A stretch of DNA of 7,706 nucleotides from JAUWQU01 sp964605095. GTDB lineage: Bacteria; Planctomycetota; Phycisphaerae; SM23-33. Positions 1-5,369 of this stretch are shown piece after piece. Made by a program: the position numbers and the translations under genes. The stretch spans positions 1 through 7,706 of the forward strand of contig CAZSBS010000236.1 in assembly GCA_964605095.1 (NCBI GenBank), read 5' to 3'. A model generated the notes under the pieces. That model searched no databases, was not told the origin of the DNA, and was given only the letters and a program-made list of their open reading frames with translations. The number at the start of each line of letters is the position of its first letter. The first letter of the stretch is position 1.

Positions 1-1984
1 GGACTTTGCTGATAAGGCCGGCGCAGGCGCCGCTCATGAATTGCCCGCGTTCCAGGCAGGCCTGCTCATCGAGAGGCATCCCGCTTGGCCTGTCCGCGCC
101 GCGGGCCGCGGCGAACAGGCTCCCCGCGGCCATCTCTTCCATTCTCGTCCGGAAGGATCGCTCATCCTGGAGGCCAGCCGCGAACTGCCTCTCCAGAGAT
201 AAGACGGCGGCCACTCTCGGGGTCTTCAACGACCGCACCCGAAGGCCAGTACTTTGACCTGAAACGACTGTTCCCCCTGGCGGCGATTCCACGATCATCC
301 GTCGATAGAGCGCCGTCAGGGCGCCGGTTTCGACGATCTCGTGGGTGGCCAGGTAGGCCGTGCCCATCTGGATGGCGTCCGCGCCGAGCAGGGCGGCCAT
401 GAATGCGGTTTCTCGATTGAAGATCCCCCCGGCAAGGATCACGCGACAGTCCTGAAACAGCGATGGCCTGCGCCGTTTGAGGTCCAGCACCATTTGCGCC
501 AATGTGAGTGTGCTATGCTGCCCCACGTGGCCGCCTGCCTCGTACCCCTCGCAGACCACATACCGAACCCCCGCTTCCAGGGCGAGTGCGAGCATGGCTC
601 CATCCGGGGCGATGTACGCGACCCCTATGCCGCATTCCAGCAATTCTCTTATGGGGGAAAGGTCCCCTCCGGCGATCCAGACGAAGCGGGGCCGGTGCCG
701 CTTTATCCAGGCCAAGTGCGTCTCCCGGAACGGGTTCTCCGCCAAAGACACGATATTCACCGCATACGGGCGCCCGCCCATGATCTCCGGCAAGCGTCCC
801 AGCCGCCGGTCACGGGCCTCAGCGTCCATCAGGCCCAGAGCGATGGTGGGCAATCCGCCGGCGTCGGCAACTCGCAAGGCAAACTCGGGAACATCTGTGA
901 TACAGGACATGGCGCCCTGGATGAAGGGGTACTTGATCCCCATCTCTCCGGCGATGGGGCTGTCCAGAAAGCAATCCTTCTTTGCCTCAGCCGAGCGGCA
1001 TAAACTTCGAATTTCCCCCATAAAGGCTTTCACGGCCGTCTCCGCGGAGGTCCCAAAACGCTCGGTAAACGACGCCGCAAAGGCGGCCTCCACACCCAGA
1101 GGGATGACCTCGCCCTGTGTGAAATGGCTCTCCAGGGGCCCAAGGGCCCTGGCTTGCACCTGGCTGACGAAGGAACGACGGCTCTCGTCCGTGACCTCCG
1201 CAGCGCACAGCGAGTCCTCGAGCGCCTTGATCTCCTTGAACGCCAGCGAGTTGCCCTTGTTGAAAAGGCGACAAGGAACTTGCAGGTCCAAACCAACCAG
1301 GGCGGTGGAATCCACGCGGAGATTGGCAAGCTGCCGGCGCTGGAGATCATCGATGGCCACCAGGTCAGTCAGCCAGTGGACACTCTCAAAGACGATGCCA
1401 GCGGCCCCTGTGGACAGCAATGCCGCCGCCGCCTCAGGAGTCCATATTCCGCCCCAGATGAAAATGTCCGGAGGCGTCGCGGCAGCGCGGAGCATTTCCC
1501 TGGCCGCTGAATAGAGAACCAAGGTCGTCTCGCCGCTCACGAATCCTGAAGCCTCGCATCCTTTCAGAACGATGCGACCGATCCCTGAGCCATCTTTCAC
1601 CATCGCTGCCAGGAGATCAACGTCCCCGATGATTGGGAAGCATCGGTATTCTTCAGACAAGGCCGTGAGTCGCTGGAGGATGGCGGAAGGATGCCCGGGG
1701 GGAAACGGGGACTTGCATTCCACCCAGATGTTCCGAACCCCCGTTTCCTTCAGAAGCCGTGACAGAGATGGATTCATCAGGGCGGTGGCGGATATCTTGG
1801 TATCGCTGACCTGGCCGGCAGGGTCCGCCTCTTGCAGGAAGGAATGCAGGGCTTGGGCCCCCATGGCGGAAAGATCGAAGACGGCTCCGCTCCCGGTGCG
1901 CTGAGCCATCCGGGTTACAGGCTGGCCTATCTCCCCAGGCGTCCAGACGAAAGCGATAATGGGAACCTGATCCTCAGCCGACAC
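1..1984 (-). CDS. Tandem nitronate monooxygenase/PfaD-like barrels, probable N-terminus of a large polyketide/fatty-acid-type synthase (3' end off window)
   Basis: The minus strand is open without a stop from a GTG at 1984 to the window edge (661 residues visible). The start is chosen for a GGAGG ribosome site seven bases upstream; the nearby ATG at 2010 is out of frame. Residues about 1-335 form a degenerate barrel and about 336-660 a well-kept FMN-type barrel: YPFIQGAMS (352-360), YEAGGHVGQH (481-490), then LAGGIFNRETAFMAALLGAD (517-536) and QMGTAYLATHE (539-549). The tail around 647-658 (GQFMSGACAGL) resembles the end of PfaD enoyl reductases. Known: such paired domains head some type I polyketide synthases, and PfaD acts as a trans enoyl reductase in polyunsaturated fatty-acid synthases. 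Inferred: ketosynthase and acyltransferase domains follow beyond the edge, and the product may feed the lipid genes to the right. A stand-alone two-barrel oxidoreductase cannot be excluded. Confident on the barrels, less on the synthase. Confidence 0.8.
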   Translation of the reverse strand, partial: MSAEDQVPIIAFVWTPGEIGQPVTRMAQRTGSGAVFDLSAMGAQALHSFLQEADPAGQVSDTKISATALMNPSLSRLLKETGVRNIWVECKSPFPPGHPSAILQRLTALSEEYRCFPIIGDVDLLAAMVKDGSGIGRIVLKGCEASGFVSGETTLVLYSAAREMLRAAATPPDIFIWGGIWTPEAAAALLSTGAAGIVFESVHWLTDLVAIDDLQRRQLANLRVDSTALVGLDLQVPCRLFNKGNSLAFKEIKALEDSLCAAEVTDESRRSFVSQVQARALGPLESHFTQGEVIPLGVEAAFAASFTERFGTSAETAVKAFMGEIRSLCRSAEAKKDCFLDSPIAGEMGIKYPFIQGAMSCITDVPEFALRVADAGGLPTIALGLMDAEARDRRLGRLPEIMGGRPYAVNIVSLAENPFRETHLAWIKRHRPRFVWIAGGDLSPIRELLECGIGVAYIAPDGAMLALALEAGVRYVVCEGYEAGGHVGQHSTLTLAQMVLDLKRRRPSLFQDCRVILAGGIFNRETAFMAALLGADAIQMGTAYLATHEIVETGALTALYRRMIVESPPGGTVVSGQSTGLRVRSLKTPRVAAVLSLERQFAAGLQDERSFRTRMEEMAAGSLFAAARGADRPSGMPLDEQACLERGQFMSGACAGLISKV

Positions 1985-1991
1985 GCCCGGA

Positions 1992-1996
1992 CCTCC
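1992..1996 (-). promoter_or_regulatory. Ribosome binding site for the GTG-started synthase gene
   Basis: GGAGG on the minus strand lies seven bases before the GTG at 1984. It decides the start, because the ATG at 2010 is out of frame with the barrel protein and no ATG start matches the beginning of the first barrel. Confidence 0.75.
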
Positions 1997-2079
1997 GCTT
2001 CAACGTCATGCGTTCACCTGGTTATTGGCATCCATCCGGCTTCCAACGGAGGCCGTCTTGGACAGAACGTAAAGCTAAC

Positions 2080-2093
2080 AGATTCACGAATCT
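2080..2093. promoter_or_regulatory. Perfect inverted repeat AGATTC-AC-GAATCT, possible operator
   Basis: This is a 14-base palindrome with six-base arms and a two-base centre, in the non-coding leader about 100 bases upstream of the GTG at 1984. It is AT-richer than the surrounding DNA. It has the size of a dimeric-repressor half-site pair, but one copy proves nothing and no regulator gene is visible nearby. Confidence 0.3.
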
Positions 2094-2164
2094 CACGATC
2101 GACACCATTGCTGCCAAACAGCGCCTCGGCGGTCTGCCGGATTCGAACAGAGCCCACAGATAAG

Positions 2165-2183
2165 CCTTACGGTAAGGATTATA
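2165..2183 (-). promoter_or_regulatory. Candidate -10 box with overlapping palindrome upstream of the synthase gene
   Basis: On the minus strand a perfect TATAAT (2183-2178) is followed directly by the inverted repeat CCTTAC-C-GTAAGG (2177-2165), which would cover the expected transcription start. The -35 position (about 2206-2201, TGGAGT) is poor, so an activator or another sigma factor may be needed. The predicted leader to the GTG at 1984 is about 185 bases. The sequence GCGTATAATCC followed by one base and TAC also occurs at the plus-strand promoter near 3580, with one mismatch over 15 bases. Confidence 0.4.
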
Positions 2184-2237
2184 CGCCCACGGCAAGAGAA
2201 ACTCCACCCAGAACGCAATGAGGCCGAAGTCGTGGAA

Positions 2238-3359
2238 TCACAAGGGCTTTCTGAAGATGCGATATTTCTTGTATGGTCGTGCGCCCCCCTCCTCGAGCAG
2301 CGTGTTGACGGCCTCGTTATCCTCCAGGGTCCAGCCCAGCTCCAGGGAGCGATATTCCCCTTTTTGTCGCACAACCTCATAAATTTGGCGGACGGCCAAT
2401 AGGGAGAGCCCCATTTGCCGGTATTTGTCCTTGATCCCGAAGATCAAGCATCGCAATCCCGTGATCTCCCGCCGGTACAGGATCCATTTCAGCAGGCCAA
2501 GCAGGCCGATGTGCCCGTTGAATCGCCTGAGCAACGGGTTGATGTCGGGGAATATCACGCAGACCGCCGCGGGGTCATCCTCATAGTAAATGAAGAAAGC
2601 CAGGTCCGGATCCGCGAAGGTCATTACGTTCTTCTGAATGTCACGCATCTCGTCATCGCTCAGCGGGACGAAGCCCCAGTTGCCGGACCAGGAGTCGTTG
2701 TAGACCTCCTTGATCCGGGCGAACTCGGCGTTTTCGTCCTTGGAACTGAACCGACGGATGGAGATGCCTTTCTTCCGGGCTATCCGTTCAGCCAGGCGAT
2801 CCATCCACTCGGGAAGCCGGTAATCGCCATCGATCAGGAAGGCCACCAGATCCTTCTCTTTGGTGAAACCGCACGATTCGACCAACCGTGGGTAGTACGG
2901 CGGGTTGTAGGTCATCATCAACGCCGGCGGATAATCGAAGCCCTCTATGAGCAGCCCCACCTCGTAATTGGTGGACGGGTTGAGCGGCCCCCTCACGAAG
3001 GCCATCCCCTTCTGCCGAACCCAAGTCTCCACGGCAGAAAACAAGGCCGCCGCGACCTCCGGATCGTCAGCGCATTCGAAGAAGCCCCAGATGCCCATTT
3101 TCTCATCGTGGAGATCGTTATACCGCCGGTCGATGATGCCCGCGATCCTTCCCACCGTCTGGCGGCCACGCCGGGCCAGAAAGAGCCTTCGCTCGGCGGA
3201 CGCCCAGAAAGGGTGCCTGCGGGGGTCCAGCAGCCGTCGAACCTCCTTCTTAAGGGGCGGAACCCACCTGGGGTACTCGGCGCATATCTTCCAGGGCAGG
3301 TCGATGAAGTCTTTGAGCTGCGATCCTACCTCCACAACAACGATCTCGACGCCGGCCAT
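2238..3359 (-). CDS. YghO-like GNAT-fold N-acyltransferase, candidate bacterial ceramide synthase
   Basis: The 373-residue protein matches the long GNAT-like family that includes E. coli YghO and, as I recall it, the Caulobacter protein reported as bacterial ceramide synthase, which N-acylates the 3-oxo-sphingoid base. Family hallmarks visible in order are KDFIDLPWKI near 16-25, GFFEC (92-96), RGPLNPSTNYEVGLLIEGFD (123-142), YNPPYYPRLVESCGF (151-165), NDSWSGNWGFVPLS (221-234) and LGWTLEDN (341-348). Length is normal for the family and no membrane segment is evident. I prefer the ATG at 3359, which has GGAG five bases upstream; an in-frame ATG at 3389 adds ten residues (MRKPASNGAL) but has a poorer ribosome site. 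The gene is divergent from the reductase gene, and 253 bases separate it from the synthase downstream on the same strand. Family membership is firm; the ceramide role is inferred from the neighbouring condensing enzyme and SDR. The alternative is an acyltransferase for another amino lipid. Confidence 0.87.
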   Translation of the reverse strand: MAGVEIVVVEVGSQLKDFIDLPWKICAEYPRWVPPLKKEVRRLLDPRRHPFWASAERRLFLARRGRQTVGRIAGIIDRRYNDLHDEKMGIWGFFECADDPEVAAALFSAVETWVRQKGMAFVRGPLNPSTNYEVGLLIEGFDYPPALMMTYNPPYYPRLVESCGFTKEKDLVAFLIDGDYRLPEWMDRLAERIARKKGISIRRFSSKDENAEFARIKEVYNDSWSGNWGFVPLSDDEMRDIQKNVMTFADPDLAFFIYYEDDPAAVCVIFPDINPLLRRFNGHIGLLGLLKWILYRREITGLRCLIFGIKDKYRQMGLSLLAVRQIYEVVRQKGEYRSLELGWTLEDNEAVNTLLEEGGARPYKKYRIFRKPL

Positions 3360-3364
3360 GAGCG

Positions 3365-3368
3365 CTCC
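3365..3368 (-). promoter_or_regulatory. Ribosome binding site supporting the internal ATG of the GNAT gene
   Basis: GGAG on the minus strand sits five bases before the ATG at 3359. The upstream in-frame ATG at 3389 has only a weak GGGA about eleven bases away. This favours the 373-residue form over the 383-residue form. Confidence 0.5.
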
Positions 3369-3430
3369 ATTCGAGGCAGGTTTTCTCATATGATTGTCGT
3401 CCCGCGACCGTCGTAGAGTGTCTCCGCCCG

Positions 3431-3458
3431 ATTATCACTGGTTTCCGCATTGCGGCAA
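3431..3458 (-). promoter_or_regulatory. Sigma70-type promoter candidate for the GNAT acyltransferase gene
   Basis: On the minus strand TTGCCG (3458-3453) and GATAAT (3436-3431) are spaced by 16 bases. A TG one base before the ATAAT core adds weak extended -10 character. The predicted start is near 3424, giving a leader of about 65 bases to the ATG at 3359. A perfect CCGCA-T-TGCGG palindrome (3445-3455) overlaps the -35 box and the spacer and is a possible operator. Confidence 0.45.
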
Positions 3459-3558
3459 GCCCAATTCGGGAACTGCCCCCCTGTCCTGGCCGGTTCCGTG
3501 AGACTTTCGCCCAATCGTTGTGCCAGTGCCGCCGACCCATACCGTCCGCCCGTGCGCG

Positions 3559-3587
3559 TTGATCCTTGATGGAGAAACGCGTATAAT
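3559..3587 (+). promoter_or_regulatory. Strong sigma70-type promoter for the SDR gene
   Basis: TTGATC (3559-3564) is followed after exactly 17 bases by a consensus TATAAT (3582-3587). Transcription should begin near 3594, about 45 bases before the ATG at 3639. An inverted repeat CGCGTT (3555-3560) and AACGCG (3576-3581) straddles the -35 box and spacer and abuts the -10 box, so a repressor could act there. This is the best promoter match in the window. Confidence 0.6.
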
Positions 3588-3597
3588 CCCTACAAGA

Positions 3598-3642
3598 ATG
3601 CAGGTTTGCGACCAAGAGCCGCCCGGCGAAAGTGCGAAATGA
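3598..3642 (+). CDS. Possible 14-codon leader ORF overlapping the SDR start
   Basis: An ATG at 3598 opens a short frame encoding MQVCDQEPPGESAK, whose TGA (3640-3642) overlaps the SDR start codon as ATGA. It would begin only about four bases after the predicted transcription start, so it would be read as a nearly leaderless message. The SDR gene itself has only a weak ribosome site, so translational coupling through this frame is conceivable. Such short frames arise easily by chance and the peptide resembles nothing I know. Confidence 0.2.
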   Translation: MQVCDQEPPGESAK

Positions 3643-4667
3643 ATGCCATTGCTCCACAACCTGTGCTGGTCACCGGAGCCAGTGGTTTTATCGGGCGGCA
3701 CCTGGTGCGGCTGCTGATCGAGCGTGGCTGGCGGGTGTCATGCCTGGTCCGCGCCACCTCACGCGTCGACGATCTTCGCTCCGCCGGCGTCCAACTGATC
3801 ACTGGCGACGTGACCGATCGGACCGGCATGGGACGGGCACTGGAAGTGTCGCGGGCCGGCATCGTGCTCCACTTGGCCGGGCTGGTCAAGGCGCTGCGGG
3901 TAGACGATTTCGTTCGCGTGAACGCGGGCGGCGTCGAGTCCGTCGCGGGCGCCTGCGCCGACTGCGCCGACCCGCCGGTATTGGTCGTGGTATCCTCGCT
4001 GGCTGCCGCGGGGCCGTGCGATGCCGACCGGCCTCGCGTGGAAGACGATCCACCAATGCCCGTTTCAGCCTATGGTCGCAGTAAACTGGCCGGAGAACAG
4101 GCTGCGGCCAGGTATGCCGTGAAGGTTCCTATCAGCATTGTGCGCCCGCCGATGGTCTTTGGCCCCGGCGACAGGGGTATGCTTGAGATGTTCCGGCCAA
4201 TCGCGCGCCGTGGCATTCATGTCGTGCCCGGCCGGGGCGAGCATCGCTTCTCGCTGATCCACGTGGCCGATCTGGTCGAGGGCCTGCTCCTCGTGGCCGA
4301 GAAAGGCGAGCGTCTGCACCGCGGCGCAGCGCCCGGCCAGGGCGTCTACTTTGTGGCGGCCCAGGACGATCCGACGTATGCCGAACTCGGACGGGCAATG
4401 GCCACGGCATTGGAAAGAAAGTGTGCAACCGTGTTGCACATTCCCCGGCCTCTCATGCGACTGGCCGGGCTCTGCGGTGACGCGATGGGGCGAATCCGGC
4501 AGCGTCCCGGTTGGGTGAACGGAGACAAGGTCGCCGAGGCCCTGGCCGGGTCGTGGACGTGCTCATCCGTCAAGGCACGAACGCATCTGGGTTGGTCCCC
4601 CGCAGCCGGCTTGGCCCAGCGCCTGCGCGAAACGGCCCAGTGGTATCGCCAGGCAGGATGGCTCTGA
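3639..4667 (+). CDS. Extended SDR (NAD-dependent epimerase/dehydratase family), candidate 3-oxo-ceramide reductase
   Basis: This is a 342-residue soluble enzyme with a Rossmann fold. The dinucleotide loop GASGFIG is at 13-19 and the acidic GDVTD at 56-60. A VVSS strand (117-120) supplies the usual serine, and the catalytic YxxxK is Y145/K149. The RPPMVFGPGD stretch (169-178) is typical of extended SDRs. The ATG at 3639 is chosen because it places the glycine loop at the usual distance from the N-terminus; an in-frame TTG at 3606 would add eleven basic residues unlike the family. In Caulobacter a protein of this superfamily (CerR) reduces the 3-oxo group during ceramide synthesis. Here the same role is inferred from the flanking GNAT acyltransferase and condensing enzyme. 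Sequence alone does not exclude a sugar epimerase or another steroid/lipid dehydrogenase-like role. It is the only plus-strand gene, has its own strong promoter, and converges on the lipoprotein gene across 46 bases. Confidence 0.9.
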   Translation: MNAIAPQPVLVTGASGFIGRHLVRLLIERGWRVSCLVRATSRVDDLRSAGVQLITGDVTDRTGMGRALEVSRAGIVLHLAGLVKALRVDDFVRVNAGGVESVAGACADCADPPVLVVVSSLAAAGPCDADRPRVEDDPPMPVSAYGRSKLAGEQAAARYAVKVPISIVRPPMVFGPGDRGMLEMFRPIARRGIHVVPGRGEHRFSLIHVADLVEGLLLVAEKGERLHRGAAPGQGVYFVAAQDDPTYAELGRAMATALERKCATVLHIPRPLMRLAGLCGDAMGRIRQRPGWVNGDKVAEALAGSWTCSSVKARTHLGWSPAAGLAQRLRETAQWYRQAGWL

Positions 4668-4713
4668 CCGAGTTACCTCCGGTATACGGGTTCGTTGGCT
4701 GGTCCGGCAGGGG

Positions 4714-5280
4714 CTACTTGGGCATGACCTTTTCGAACCGCTTCTCCCCCGTCAGCACATCTTTTCCGTACAGTTCGATATAGTGGACTTGGGGCCGGAC
4801 CAGCCCGTCGGAGGCCTTGATGTACATCCTCTCGAGAACCGCCGGCCGGCCATCTATGACCAACTCGGCACGGACGTCGCTGCCCTCCAACTTCACGGTG
4901 ATCGGACGCTGGGGGGCGGCCACCATGGTCATTCTGTACCCGCTTACCGACGGGTCCGGTTTGATGTCGAAACCGTAGGCCAACTTCTTCTCGATCCAAT
5001 TGAGTTCCTTACGGCGGCCATCCTCGGCGAGCATGACATAGTAGGCGATCACCGGTTCATTGGGATCCAGTATGCCGTCGGCGGTGAGCCGGGCGTTGTA
5101 GTGCACGACGTTGGCATTCTTGCTCCGCTCGATGATGAACAGCGGACGAGTTCCTGCCAGGGCATCGTCCGGCGCGGCCTTGCTCTGCTCGATGGTCAAC
5201 GGCAGCCGAGTCTTGTCCTGGGCACAGCCCGCCGCGGCCAGTACCCCGAGGATGGCGAACCACCACATGGCCTTCTTCAT
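4714..5280 (-). CDS. Small exported lipoprotein resembling DUF4833 proteins
   Basis: The protein has 188 residues. MKKAMWWFAILGVLAAAGC gives a short basic start, a hydrophobic core and a lipobox-like AAGC with Cys19 as the likely lipidated residue; Ala at -3 is acceptable but not ideal. The mature part contains PLFIIERSKNANVVHY (46-61), IAYYVMLAEDGRRKELNWIE (78-97) and YGFDIKPD (102-109), then beta-strand-like segments to the C-terminus. I recall these motifs from DUF4833 proteins, whose function is unknown. The start is set at ATG 5280, with AAGGA six bases upstream, since a frame starting at 5307 would place nine residues before the signal peptide. It lies 89 bases downstream of the ligase-ACP-synthase gene on the same strand with no clear terminator between, so co-transcription is likely. 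A periplasmic or outer-membrane role connected with the lipid product is a guess from that position. Confidence 0.87.
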   Translation of the reverse strand: MKKAMWWFAILGVLAAAGCAQDKTRLPLTIEQSKAAPDDALAGTRPLFIIERSKNANVVHYNARLTADGILDPNEPVIAYYVMLAEDGRRKELNWIEKKLAYGFDIKPDPSVSGYRMTMVAAPQRPITVKLEGSDVRAELVIDGRPAVLERMYIKASDGLVRPQVHYIELYGKDVLTGEKRFEKVMPK

Positions 5281-5286
5281 GTGACA

Positions 5287-5291
5287 TCCTT
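5287..5291 (-). promoter_or_regulatory. Ribosome binding site of the lipoprotein gene
   Basis: AAGGA on the minus strand lies six bases before the ATG at 5280. It supports that start over the upstream in-frame codon at 5307, which would spoil the signal peptide. Confidence 0.6.
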
Positions 5292-5369
5292 CCCAGGCCA
5301 CGCCCATCAGACCGGTGCCTGTTCACCTCGGTCCCACGCACCGATGCCCGATCTGAGTATGCGGCGCGG

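Noticed and set aside
341..1514. Long plus-strand frames opposite the barrel protein (up to 345 codons)
   Set aside because: They are antisense to an uninterrupted minus-strand frame carrying clear PfaD-like motifs. Their translations are Pro/Arg/Ser-rich and show no recognisable domain.
2135..2160. tRNA T-loop-like string GTTCGAATCC on the minus strand
   Set aside because: The flanking bases do not form the five-base T stem, and no acceptor, D or anticodon arm can be drawn around it.
2415..3416. Plus-strand frame of 333 codons opposite the GNAT gene
   Set aside because: It mirrors a well-conserved acyltransferase and has no family-like motif. GC-rich third positions keep the opposite strand open.
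3606..3638. TTG start that would lengthen the SDR by eleven residues
   Set aside because: The extra residues (MRPRAARRKCE) are unlike SDR N-termini, and the ATG at 3639 puts the glycine loop at the normal distance.
4668..4713. Possible bidirectional terminator between the convergent SDR and lipoprotein genes
   Set aside because: The 46 bases contain no stable stem followed by T on either strand. The local CCGG and GTATAC strings are too short.
5281..5369. Hairpin CGGTGC with GCACCG between the fusion gene and the lipoprotein gene
   Set aside because: The loop is about 19 bases and no run of T follows, so it is not a credible intrinsic terminator.
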